NCBI GenBank assembly: GCA_025966335.1
Contig: JAICRS010000003.1
Coordinates: 1-34,893, forward strand
Source of the DNA: Nocardioidaceae bacterium
Lineage (GTDB): Bacteria; Actinomycetota; Actinomycetes; Propionibacteriales; Nocardioidaceae
DNA length: 34,893 nt
Direction of reading: 5' to 3'
Every line of letters starts with the position of its first letter. Positions within the stretch are counted from its first letter, which is position 1. The notes beneath the pieces were generated by a model. The model did not search any database. It worked only from the letters and a program-made list of their open reading frames with translations, and had not been told where the DNA came from. The position numbers and the translations under genes were made by a program. Shown here in pieces: positions 1-8,536 of the stretch.

Positions 1-156
1 CGGGCCCTCGACGGCTACCTCGAGGCCAGCCCGCTCGCCGATGGGTGGGAGGACCGGGTCGCGCTGCACCAGCTGTTCCCGCTGCTGGTGCACGCGTGCA
101 TGTTCGGCGGCGGCTACGGCGCCCGGGCCGCGGAGGCCGCCCGCTCGCTCCTCTGA
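1..156 (+). CDS. C-terminal fragment of a fructosamine kinase-like protein (5' end outside window)
   Basis: Frame 1 is open from base 1 to TGA at 154-156: RALDGYLEASPLADGWEDRVALHQLFPLLVHACMFGGGYGARAAEAARSLL. The LHQLFPLLVHA..FGGGY stretch resembles the C-terminus of fructosamine/ketosamine kinases. Confidence 0.5.
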   Translation, partial: RALDGYLEASPLADGWEDRVALHQLFPLLVHACMFGGGYGARAAEAARSLL

Positions 157-210
157 CCGACTTGTCAGGCGGTGTGCGCGCCATAGCGGTCACAGGGCCT
201 GACAACTCGG
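157..210. repeat. 54-nt palindromic element, copy 1 (CCGACTTGTCAGG ... CCTGACAACTCGG)
   Basis: Arms 157-169 and 198-210 are inverted repeats with 12/13 identity. The same arms and the same 54-nt length recur at 10863-10916. Confidence 0.75.
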
Positions 211-212
211 GG

Positions 213-229
213 TTCAGGCGCGTCTCAGG
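213..229 (+). promoter_or_regulatory. Candidate OmpR-family response-regulator box (TTCAGGCGCGTCTCAGG)
   Basis: TCAG at 214-217 and 225-228, 11 bp apart. The same architecture is found upstream of the HtrA gene at 2376-2392. Confidence 0.45.
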
Positions 230-250
230 TCCACCTGGCACGCTAGGGGC

Positions 251-964
251 GTGGCTCCCACCAGCTCCGACCAGCAGACCCACCGGGTCCTGGTCGTCGA
301 CGACGACCGCGCCGTGCGCGAGTCGCTGCGCCGTTCCCTGGAGTTCAACGGCTACCAGGTGGCCCTGGCAAGCGACGGGGCCGAGGCGCTGGCGAGCATC
401 GGCGGCAACCCACCGGACGCCCTGGTGATCGACGTGATGATGCCGCGGTTGGACGGCATCGAGACCACCCGCGCGCTGCGCACCGCCGGCAACGACCTGC
501 CGATCCTGGTGCTCACCGCCCGCGACTCGGTGGGTGACCGGGTCGAGGGCCTCGACGCCGGCGCCGACGACTACCTGACCAAGCCGTTCGCGCTCGAGGA
601 GCTGCTGGCACGGCTGCGCGCGCTGCTGCGCCGGGCCCAGGTGCCCGAGGAGGACGACACCGACGAGGTGCTCTCCTTCTCCGACCTCACCCTCAACCCG
701 GCCACCCGGGAGGTACGCCGCGGCGAGCGTGCGATCGACCTGACCCGCACCGAGTTCACCCTGCTCGAGATGTTCCTGCGCCGGCCGCGTCGGGTGCTGG
801 ACCGCTCGTTCATCCTCGAGGAGGTGTGGGGCTACGACTTCCCGACCACCGCGAACTCGCTCGAGGTCTACGTCGGCTACCTGCGCCGCAAGACCGAGGC
901 CGGGGACGAGCCGCGCCTGATCCACACCGTGCGCGGCGTCGGCTACGTGCTCAAGGAAGGCTGA
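251..964 (+). CDS. OmpR/PhoB-family DNA-binding response regulator (MprA-like)
   Basis: Receiver domain [14 protein letters not shown]...DVMMPRLDG...KPF plus winged-helix output domain ending [16 protein letters not shown] start at 251; TGA overlaps the next ATG. Confidence 0.93.
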   Translation: MAPTSSDQQTHRVLVVDDDRAVRESLRRSLEFNGYQVALASDGAEALASIGGNPPDALVIDVMMPRLDGIETTRALRTAGNDLPILVLTARDSVGDRVEGLDAGADDYLTKPFALEELLARLRALLRRAQVPEEDDTDEVLSFSDLTLNPATREVRRGERAIDLTRTEFTLLEMFLRRPRRVLDRSFILEEVWGYDFPTTANSLEVYVGYLRRKTEAGDEPRLIHTVRGVGYVLKEG

Positions 965-2361
965 TGGGCCTGCACTACAGGCGGTCGCTGGCGAGCCGGG
1001 TCACGTTGCTCGCCACGATCGCGGTCGGTCTCGCCGTCGCCTTCGTCGCCGCGGCGGCCTTCATCACCGTCCGGGTGCAGATGTACGACACGCTCGACGA
1101 GTCGCTGCTGACCCGAGCATCAGCGGCGGCCGAGTCCGAGGCGCTCAGCGTGCTGACCGCGCAGAACGTGCCCTCCTGGACGCTGGGTGCGGCCGACGTG
1201 CGGATCGGCTTCATCGACGCCTCCGGGGACATCCGCACCGTGGGTCGGGCCCGGGACTCGGTGGATCTGGGCACACCGGAGCTCGCGGTGGCCCGCGGCC
1301 AGGCCCGTTACTCGCTGCGCACCATCGCCAGCGAGGACGGCCGCTACCGGGTGGTGGCCGTGCCCACCCAGGAGGCCGGGGTCGCCCTCGTGCTGGCCCA
1401 GTCCCTGGAGTCCACCGAGCGCACGCTGGAGAAGCTCGGCATCGTGCTGCTGATCTTCGGCGTGGCCGGGGTGGTCGGCGCAGCGCTGGCCGGCTGGGCC
1501 GTGGCCCGCAACGGCTTGCGACCGGTTCGCCGGCTGACCACCGCCGCCGAGGACATCGCCCGCACCGAGCAGCTCGACCCGATCGAGGTGGAGGGCAACG
1601 ACGAGATCGCCCGGCTGGCCTCCGCGTTCAACGCGATGCTGGCCGCGCTCTCGGCCTCCCGGGACCGGCAACGCCAGCTCGTCGCCGACGCCGGCCACGA
1701 GCTGCGCACCCCGCTCACCTCGCTGCGCACGAACCTGGACCTGTTGGTGCAGGCCGACAAGCGCGGTGGACTCTCCGAGCGCTCCCGCAACGAGCTCCTC
1801 GAGGACGTCCGGTTCCAGATCGAGGAGCTGACCACGCTGATCGGTGACCTGGTCGAGCTCGCCCGCGACGAGCCGCTGCCGGTCGCGGTGGAGGCCGTGG
1901 ACCTGGCCGAGATCGCCGACCGTGCGGTTGCCCGGGTACGACGACGCGCCCCGAGCCTGGACTTCCAGGTGCACACGAACCCGTGGTGGGTCACCGGCGA
2001 GCCGCACGCCCTGGAACGGGCGCTGACCAACCTGCTCGACAACGCCGCCAAGTGGAGCCCGCCGCTCGGCGTGGTCACGGTCACCCTCGACCAGGGCACG
2101 CTGATGGTCGCCGACCAGGGGCACGGCATCGCCGAGGAGGACCTGCCGCACGTGTTCGACCGGTTCTACCGCTCGAAGGAGTCCCGGACGATGCCCGGAT
2201 CCGGACTCGGCCTGGCGATCGTGCGCCAGATCGTCGAGCGGCACGGCGGGTCGGTGCGCGCGGGACGCTGGGACGACGGCGGCGCCGCGTTCTGGGTGGA
2301 GATCCCCGGTGCCGCCGACCAGCGTGAGCCCGCGGCGGACGAGGTCAGCCGGCTTTCCTGA
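964..2361 (+). CDS. Sensor histidine kinase with HAMP, HisKA and HATPase_c domains
   Basis: DAGHELRTPLTSLRTNLDLL (H box), NLLDNAAKWSPP (N box), GSGLGLAIVRQIVERHGG (G box). The ORF-track start at 826 is upstream of the likely ATG at 964. Confidence 0.92.
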   Translation: MGLHYRRSLASRVTLLATIAVGLAVAFVAAAAFITVRVQMYDTLDESLLTRASAAAESEALSVLTAQNVPSWTLGAADVRIGFIDASGDIRTVGRARDSVDLGTPELAVARGQARYSLRTIASEDGRYRVVAVPTQEAGVALVLAQSLESTERTLEKLGIVLLIFGVAGVVGAALAGWAVARNGLRPVRRLTTAAEDIARTEQLDPIEVEGNDEIARLASAFNAMLAALSASRDRQRQLVADAGHELRTPLTSLRTNLDLLVQADKRGGLSERSRNELLEDVRFQIEELTTLIGDLVELARDEPLPVAVEAVDLAEIADRAVARVRRRAPSLDFQVHTNPWWVTGEPHALERALTNLLDNAAKWSPPLGVVTVTLDQGTLMVADQGHGIAEEDLPHVFDRFYRSKESRTMPGSGLGLAIVRQIVERHGGSVRAGRWDDGGAAFWVEIPGAADQREPAADEVSRLS

Positions 2362-2375
2362 GGTCTTGTCCTCCC

Positions 2376-2392
2376 ATCAGCGCAGTCTCAGC
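2376..2392 (+). promoter_or_regulatory. Candidate OmpR-family response-regulator box (ATCAGCGCAGTCTCAGC)
   Basis: TCAG at 2377-2380 and 2388-2391, 11 bp apart as at 213-229, about 35 bp upstream of the HtrA start. Confidence 0.45.
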
Positions 2393-2425
2393 GCAGGTTA
2401 AGGAACGACAGGCATGCTCGTAGGT

Positions 2426-3754
2426 ATGAGCGAGCCGAACCACAACCAGGAACACGACGACACCCAGCGGATCCCGACGGCGGAGAACGTGCACCGCTAC
2501 GGCCCCCCTGAGCAGTCACCTGCTCCTGGGGCGAGCGCGCCCCCGCCGTACTCCTCGCCCGGCCCCTACGGGGCACGCCAGCCGGAGCCGTTCGGTTACC
2601 ACCCTGCTCCTCAGGAGCAGCGGCCTTCGCGGCCGGGGGGCGCGTTCACCGCCGGCCTGCTCGCCGCAGCGCTGATGGTCGGCGGCCTCGGTGGCCTCGC
2701 CGGTGCGGCCGGTTTCGCCACGGTCGACTACCTCAACGACGACAGCACCCCGGCAACCACCGCCGCGAGCCCGACGAACTCCGTCGTCTCCGACCGCGAG
2801 GACAGCCCCGCCGAGCCCGGCTCCGTGCAGGACGTCGCGGACTCGGTGCTCCCCTCGGTGGTCAAGATCAACGTCCGCGGCCCCCAGGGCGTCGGCTCCG
2901 GGTCCGGGATCATCCTCAGCTCCGACGGCGAGATCCTGACCAACAACCACGTGGTCGAGGTGGCCGCCGAGGGCGGAGCCATCTCGGTGAACTTCAACGA
3001 CGGCTCCGCGGCCCGCGCCGAGATCGTCGGGACCGACCCGATCACCGACCTCGCCGTGATCAAGGCGCAGGACGTCTCCGGCCTCACGCCGGCGACGCTC
3101 GGGGAGTCGGGGAACCTCGACGTCGGCGAGGAGGTGATCGCGATCGGTTCGCCGTTCGGGCTCGAGGCGACCGTGACCAGCGGGATCGTCTCCGCGCTGA
3201 ACCGGCCGGTCTCGGTCGGCTCCGGCAACCCGAATGCGATGGAGACGACGTACCCGGCGATCCAGACCGACGCCGCGATCAACCCCGGCAACTCCGGCGG
3301 TCCGCTGGTCAACATGCAGGGCGAGGTCGTCGGCGTGAACTCGTCGATCCGCAGCTCCAGCTCGATGGGCGAGGGTGGGTCGATCGGGCTCGGCTTCGCG
3401 ATCCCACTCGACAAGGTGCTGCCGATCGTCGAGCAGCTCCGCAACGGTGAGGCCCCGACCCACGCCCGGCTCGGAGTGACCGTCATCGACGCCACCAGCG
3501 AGAACGGTCTGCTGACCGGCGCCGGGATCCGCAGCGTGAACGAGGGGTCCGCAGCCGACGAGGCCGGCCTGGAGCGCGGCGACGTGGTCACCAAGGTCGG
3601 CGAGGACCTGATCTCCGGCTCGGAGTCCCTGGTCGCCACCATCCGCGGTTACCGTCCCGGTGAGACGGTCACCCTGACCGTCGTCCGCGACGGTGACCAG
3701 ACCGAGACCCTCGAGGTCACCCTGGACAGCGACGAGGGAGCTCCCCTCTCCTGA
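2426..3754 (+). CDS. Membrane-anchored trypsin-like serine protease with PDZ domain (HtrA/PepD-like)
   Basis: Catalytic motifs LTNNHVVE, TDLAVIKA and NPGNSGGPLVN, a C-terminal PDZ domain and an N-terminal TM segment. Start taken as ATG 2426; the ORF track extends to 2414. Confidence 0.92.
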   Translation: MSEPNHNQEHDDTQRIPTAENVHRYGPPEQSPAPGASAPPPYSSPGPYGARQPEPFGYHPAPQEQRPSRPGGAFTAGLLAAALMVGGLGGLAGAAGFATVDYLNDDSTPATTAASPTNSVVSDREDSPAEPGSVQDVADSVLPSVVKINVRGPQGVGSGSGIILSSDGEILTNNHVVEVAAEGGAISVNFNDGSAARAEIVGTDPITDLAVIKAQDVSGLTPATLGESGNLDVGEEVIAIGSPFGLEATVTSGIVSALNRPVSVGSGNPNAMETTYPAIQTDAAINPGNSGGPLVNMQGEVVGVNSSIRSSSSMGEGGSIGLGFAIPLDKVLPIVEQLRNGEAPTHARLGVTVIDATSENGLLTGAGIRSVNEGSAADEAGLERGDVVTKVGEDLISGSESLVATIRGYRPGETVTLTVVRDGDQTETLEVTLDSDEGAPLS

Positions 3755-3765
3755 GTCGCTCTCAT

Positions 3766-3848
3766 CTGGCCCGTCGACGTCCCCGGTGGTCGGCGGGCCA
3801 GTCCGACCCGGTGGCCGGCGCGTGAAGGACGGCCGTGCCGGCCACCGG
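3766..3848. terminator. Twin GC-rich hairpins between convergent genes
   Basis: Hairpin 1: CTGGCCCG (3766-3773) / CGGGCCAG (3794-3801). Hairpin 2: CCGGTGGCCGGC (3808-3819) / GCCGGCCACCGG (3837-3848), a perfect 12-bp stem. Confidence 0.65.
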
Positions 3849-3855
3849 TTGGGTC

Positions 3856-5751
3856 TCAGGTGAGCAGCTCGAGGACCAGGTCGTGGATCAGCTCGTAACC
3901 GTGCTCGGTGAGGATCGACTCGGCGTGGAACTGCACACCCCGGTAATGCGGACCGCTCACCATGTGGATGTCGCCCGTCACCGGGTCGGCAGAGGCTCGG
4001 ACGCCCTCGGGCAGGCCGCGGCGCGCGCGGCCGACGAACGTGTTGTAGAAGCCGACGTTCTCCTCGCGGCCCTCGAGGTCGACCCGCGACTGGGTTCCCT
4101 GGAAGACGATGTCCTTGTAGTCCAGGTCGATCCCGAGCCTGCCGCACAGCACCTGGTGGCCCAGGCAGACCGACAGGAACGGGCGGCCGGAGGCCAGCAG
4201 GTCATCGACCGCGGCCCCGAACGTCGCGATCTTGGGGTGGTCGGCCGCGCGCGGGTCACCCGGTCCGGGTCCGATGATCACCAGGTCGAAGCCGTCGAGC
4301 GCCCCGGCGGCGTACTCCTCGTGGCGGACCACGGTGGAGGTCATCCCCATCACCGCGAGCAGGTGCCGGAGCATGTTCACGAAGTCGTCCTCACCGTCGA
4401 GGATGACCGCGCTCTTGCCCTTCAGCTCCGGCGCCGGCGGTGACCCGCCCTGGTCGGTGAGCCAGAACTTGCTGAGCCTCTGGTTGCGCGAGTTGAGCGC
4501 GATCAGTACGTCCTCGTCGCGGGACAGCTCCGCGATCCCGTCGGGAGCCGAGCCCGCCGGGGGCACCAGCCCGAACGCGGTCAGGATGCCCCCGGCCTTG
4601 GCATGCGTCTCGGCCACCTCGGAGGCGGCCACGGAGTCCCGCACGAGAGTTGCTCCGGCCGTCACCTTGAGCGAACCGTCCGGCGCGACGTCCGCGGTGC
4701 GGATCACGATCGGTGAGTCGGCTGTCGGTCGGCCCTCGGCGTCGCGGCCGAGCAGGGCCAGGGCGGCGCCGTAGTAGCCACGCCCTTCGGGCTCGTACTT
4801 CTTGATCAGCCGGCACGCGTTCTCCACCGGTGACCCGGTGACCGTGGCCGCGTACATGGTGTCGCGCAGCACCTCGCGGACGTCGCGTGAGGTCCGGCCG
4901 GCGAGCAGGTACTCGGTGTGCACCAGGTGGGTCATCGGCTTGAGGAACGGGCCGAGCACCTGGCCGCCCTCGTTGCAGATGTCGCACATCATCTTCAGCT
5001 CCTCGTCGACGACCATGAAGAGCTCGTAGATCTCCTTCTCGTCGGCGAGGAACTCCAGCAGGGCCCGCTTCCGCTCCGCCGCGTCGTCGTGGCCCTTGAG
5101 CCGGAAGGTGCCGCTGATCGGGTTCATCCGCACGTCACCGCCGTGCACGCTGACGTGCCGCTCCGGGCTCGCGCCGATCAGGAACCGGTCGCCGGTGAAG
5201 AAGCAGTAGGTCCAGTAGGCGCCGCGCTCGCTCTCGAGCAACCGGCGGAACACGGTCAGCGCCTTGCGTGCGTCCCAGTCCGCCACCTTCGCCCGGTAGT
5301 GCCGGCCGACGACCAGGTTCGCGCCCTCGCCATGGCCGATCTCGTCCTTGATGATCCGATCCACCACGGCGCCGTACTCGTCGTCGTCGGTCTCGAAGCC
5401 GCCCCGGTCCTCGAACTCGATCGGCTCGTCGGGCAGTGCTCGCAGGACCTCGTCGAGCGGCACCTCGGTCTCGGACTCGACTCGCACGACGGTCAGCGGC
5501 GTGCCGTCGTCGTGGGCCTCGAAGCCGCGCTCGGAGACCTTCCGGAACGGGATCGCGAGCAGCCGGTCGAAGCGTCGCCCGGCCTCCGGTGTGCCGTCCT
5601 CGAGGGGTACGTCGGAGAGCCGCTCGACCTCGCTGCGGGACCCACCGACCAGGGTGACCGTGCTGGAGTCGCGGAGCCGGATCGCCGCCCAGGCCTCGTG
5701 CACCTGCAGCGCCTCGAGCATGGCTTCGGCGGTGCGGGCGGCCGTGTTCAT
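3856..5751 (-). CDS. Fused chorismate-utilising synthase plus glutamine amidotransferase (anthranilate synthase TrpEG or PhzE/ADIC synthase type)
   Basis: N-terminal chorismate-binding domain (MNPISGTFRLKG, DEELKMMCDICNEGG, TGSPVENACRLI) fused to a class I GATase (GPGPGDPR, SVCLGHQVL, FHAES). Confidence 0.88.
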   Translation of the reverse strand: MNTAARTAEAMLEALQVHEAWAAIRLRDSSTVTLVGGSRSEVERLSDVPLEDGTPEAGRRFDRLLAIPFRKVSERGFEAHDDGTPLTVVRVESETEVPLDEVLRALPDEPIEFEDRGGFETDDDEYGAVVDRIIKDEIGHGEGANLVVGRHYRAKVADWDARKALTVFRRLLESERGAYWTYCFFTGDRFLIGASPERHVSVHGGDVRMNPISGTFRLKGHDDAAERKRALLEFLADEKEIYELFMVVDEELKMMCDICNEGGQVLGPFLKPMTHLVHTEYLLAGRTSRDVREVLRDTMYAATVTGSPVENACRLIKKYEPEGRGYYGAALALLGRDAEGRPTADSPIVIRTADVAPDGSLKVTAGATLVRDSVAASEVAETHAKAGGILTAFGLVPPAGSAPDGIAELSRDEDVLIALNSRNQRLSKFWLTDQGGSPPAPELKGKSAVILDGEDDFVNMLRHLLAVMGMTSTVVRHEEYAAGALDGFDLVIIGPGPGDPRAADHPKIATFGAAVDDLLASGRPFLSVCLGHQVLCGRLGIDLDYKDIVFQGTQSRVDLEGREENVGFYNTFVGRARRGLPEGVRASADPVTGDIHMVSGPHYRGVQFHAESILTEHGYELIHDLVLELLT

Positions 5752-5815
5752 GCCGGAACGCTACCAACGCGCGGGTCGGCGCAGGTGCCTGTCCCAAACC
5801 CGCCGAGCCCGCGGG

Positions 5816-7960
5816 CTAGGAGGAGAAGACGGTCACCATCTGCTGGGTCGCACGGGTGAGTACGACGTACAGGGTGGCTCGGCCCGTGGCGGACTCGGAC
5901 TCGATCTCCCCCGGCTCGACCACCACGATCCCGTCGAACTCCAGGCCCTTGGTGTCCAGTCCGGTCAGGACGGCGATGCGGGCGTCGAACCCGCCGCGCA
6001 CGTCGTCACCGAGCTCGTCCCAGGTGTCCAGCCAGCCCTGCACCTGCGCGCGGCGGGCGACCGGAACGACCACCCCGACCGTGCCCTCGACGGCAGAGGC
6101 GAGCTCCGCCACCGCGGCCCGGACGCCGCTCTCGAGGTCCTCGACCTGACGCTGCACCGGGTCGACGCCGGTGGAGCGCACCGCGTTGGGCAGGTCCGCG
6201 TCGAGCCCGACCCGCGAGGCGTAGGCCGCCGCGAAGTCGTAGATCTCCTTGCTGTTGCGGTAGTTCGTGGAGAGGTGGAAGTTGTGCCGCGGCTTGTCGC
6301 CGAGCGCCTCCTCCCGGGCGCGTGCCGCCTCCGCGGGGACCGGCCACGACGACTGGGCGGGATCACCCACGATCGTCCAGCTGGCGCCCCGGCCCCGGCG
6401 GCCGATCATCCGCCACTGCATCGGAGTGAGGTCCTGGGCCTCGTCCACCAGCACGTGCGCGTAGTTGTCGTCCTCGATGCGCGTCGACGTGCGCGGCCCG
6501 GTGGCGAACTCGCGGTCGCTCATCGTGGTGACCTCGGGCATGTTCTCGTCGACCAGGTGCGCCAACGGGTCCAGCTCGCGATCGATCTTCTCCGGCACGT
6601 CCCCGAGCTGGTAGCGCAGCTCGTCGAGCAGCGGCACGTCCTCCACCGACCACTCGTCCTTGCCGGCAACGGCGCCGGTGGGCGCCCACGACTTGGACAG
6701 CAGCGCCATGTCCTCCTGGGACAGCACCCCCTCGCCGACCTTGGCGAGCAGCTCGGGGTCCCGCAGCCAGCGCAGCACCTCGGTGGCGTCCAGCGCCGGC
6801 CACCAGGACAGCGCGAACTCGACGAACTCAGCACTGCCGAGCATGACGTCGATGAACTCCTCCTTGCCGCGGGCGCGGCCGCGTTCGCCGCGCACCTGCC
6901 GCCACATCGCATCGAGCAGGGTCGAGGCGACCCGCGGCAGCTGCCGGTTCCGCTTGCCCTGCGACAGCAGCTGGCGGCGCAGGGCGGCGAGCTCGCGTCC
7001 GGACAGAACGATGTTCTCGTCGCGATAGAAAACCCTGAACTCGCTGGGTGCAGAGGGCACAGCCTGCCGGGCGGTACGCCGGACCAGCTCGACCATCCGG
7101 GCGGCACCCTTCACGTCGGCCACCGCCGGGTCGTCGTGCCGGACCCCCTTGACGCCGTCGACGACCTCCCCGAGCGAGCGCAACGACACCGCGGTCTCCC
7201 CGAGCGACGGGAGGACCCGCTCGATGTAGCGCATGAAGACACCGGACGGGCCGATGATCAGCACGCCACCGGTCTCGTAGCGCCGCCGCTCCGAGTAGAG
7301 CAGGAACGCGGCCCGGTGCAGGGCGACGACGGTCTTGCCGGTTCCCGGGCCACCGGAGATCGAGACCACGCCACGCCCCGGTGCGCGGATCGCCTGGTCC
7401 TGCTCGGCCTGGATGGTGGCGACGATCGAGTGCATGCTGCGGTCGCGGGCGCGGGACAGCTGCGCCATCAGCGCACCCTCGCCGACGATCGGCAGGTCGG
7501 TCTCGGCATCCGCGTCGAGCAGGTCGTCCTCGACCGCGACCACGATCGGACCGGCACACCGCAGGACCCGTCGCCGGACCACTCCCTGGGGATCGGCGGC
7601 AGTGGCCTGGTAGAACACCGCGGCCGCCGGTGCCCGCCAGTCGATGAGCATCGAGTCGCGGTTCTCGTCGCGCAGCCCGATCCGGCCGATGTAGCGCGGT
7701 GCCTCCTCGACGTCGTCGAGGTCGAGGCGGCCGAACACCAGGCCCTCGTGCGCGGCGTTCAGTGTGGCGAGCCGTTTGGCCGCCTGGAACACCATCGCGT
7801 CCCGCTCGACGAGCCCGCCCTCGTGGCCGAGCCGGCCGCGGCCGTGGCCTTCCTTGGCCAGCGCCTCGGCGTTCCGGGCCGACTGCTCCAGCTGCAGGTA
7901 GACGCGATCCACGAACTGCTGCTCGTGGGCGATCTCCTGCTCAGCGATCTCTGCTGACAC
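5816..7960 (-). CDS. UvrD-like SF1 helicase of the HelD/HelR type
   Basis: Walker A GGPGTGKTVVALHRAAFLLYSER, DEAQDLTPMQWRMIGRR, LSTNYRNSKEIYDFA, long N-terminal coiled region and GLEFDGIVVVEP. Confidence 0.85.
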   Translation of the reverse strand: MSAEIAEQEIAHEQQFVDRVYLQLEQSARNAEALAKEGHGRGRLGHEGGLVERDAMVFQAAKRLATLNAAHEGLVFGRLDLDDVEEAPRYIGRIGLRDENRDSMLIDWRAPAAAVFYQATAADPQGVVRRRVLRCAGPIVVAVEDDLLDADAETDLPIVGEGALMAQLSRARDRSMHSIVATIQAEQDQAIRAPGRGVVSISGGPGTGKTVVALHRAAFLLYSERRRYETGGVLIIGPSGVFMRYIERVLPSLGETAVSLRSLGEVVDGVKGVRHDDPAVADVKGAARMVELVRRTARQAVPSAPSEFRVFYRDENIVLSGRELAALRRQLLSQGKRNRQLPRVASTLLDAMWRQVRGERGRARGKEEFIDVMLGSAEFVEFALSWWPALDATEVLRWLRDPELLAKVGEGVLSQEDMALLSKSWAPTGAVAGKDEWSVEDVPLLDELRYQLGDVPEKIDRELDPLAHLVDENMPEVTTMSDREFATGPRTSTRIEDDNYAHVLVDEAQDLTPMQWRMIGRRGRGASWTIVGDPAQSSWPVPAEAARAREEALGDKPRHNFHLSTNYRNSKEIYDFAAAYASRVGLDADLPNAVRSTGVDPVQRQVEDLESGVRAAVAELASAVEGTVGVVVPVARRAQVQGWLDTWDELGDDVRGGFDARIAVLTGLDTKGLEFDGIVVVEPGEIESESATGRATLYVVLTRATQQMVTVFSS

Positions 7961-8017
7961 GCGACTTCACCGTCTCCTCGACGCGTTCCGAATGAAGAAA
8001 GCAAGTCGTCAACTCTA

Positions 8018-8032
8018 CCCCGAAAGCCGGGG
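8018..8032 (-). terminator. Small hairpin downstream of the DUF1801 gene
   Basis: CCCCG-AAAGC-CGGGG immediately after the stop of the minus-strand CDS. Confidence 0.35.
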
Positions 8033-8033
8033 C

Positions 8034-8492
8034 CTACTTGCCGGTTTTCGTCATCGCGCGGCTGGCTTCGTAGCGCTCGATGTACAGGTCCGGCGGGATC
8101 TTGGCGATCACCGCGCCGATCACGTCGAGCGGCACCTGGTCGAGCCGCTTGAACCGGACACAGGACTTGCCCATGTCGAGCTTCAGGCCGCGTTCGGCGT
8201 ACTCCTCGCGGAACCAGGCCTCCTCGGGCTCGCTTGCGTAGAGGCCCATCAGGTAGATCGCCATGTGGTTCTTCTGGCTCGCCAGCGCCGCGATGCCGAG
8301 CGGCTGGCCGTTGTAGGTGTCCGGGTAGTCCTCGAGCGGGATCCCCCACCCGATCATCCCGAAGGCCATCGACTCGCGATAGCCCTCGGGCAGGTTCGCG
8401 TTGACCACGTCCCGGACGGCGCTGATGGCTTCCCGGCGATCGTCGGGCAGGCTGGCGAGGTACTCCTCGACGGAGCTGGCATCACTCTGCAT
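8034..8492 (-). CDS. DUF1801 (YdhG-like) domain protein
   Basis: VEEYLASLPDDRREAISAVRDVVNANLPEGYRESMAFGMIGWGIPL is typical of DUF1801. Confidence 0.8.
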   Translation of the reverse strand: MQSDASSVEEYLASLPDDRREAISAVRDVVNANLPEGYRESMAFGMIGWGIPLEDYPDTYNGQPLGIAALASQKNHMAIYLMGLYASEPEEAWFREEYAERGLKLDMGKSCVRFKRLDQVPLDVIGAVIAKIPPDLYIERYEASRAMTKTGK

Positions 8493-8536
8493 CCGGCCAG
8501 TATGCGTCAGCGCACTGCGGCCGCCCGACAGTTCGC

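Noticed and set aside
5348-7957. 869-aa plus-strand ORF opposite TrpEG and HelD
   Set aside because: Antisense shadow ORF caused by high GC; composition (His/Gly/Arg/Val-rich, no domains) is typical, and the minus strand encodes well-recognised proteins.
7961-8033. Rifamycin-associated element upstream of the HelD-like gene
   Set aside because: No GGGGCTTGCGGCAAG-like inverted repeat could be seen; only a small CCCCG/CGGGG hairpin that fits a terminator for the neighbouring gene.
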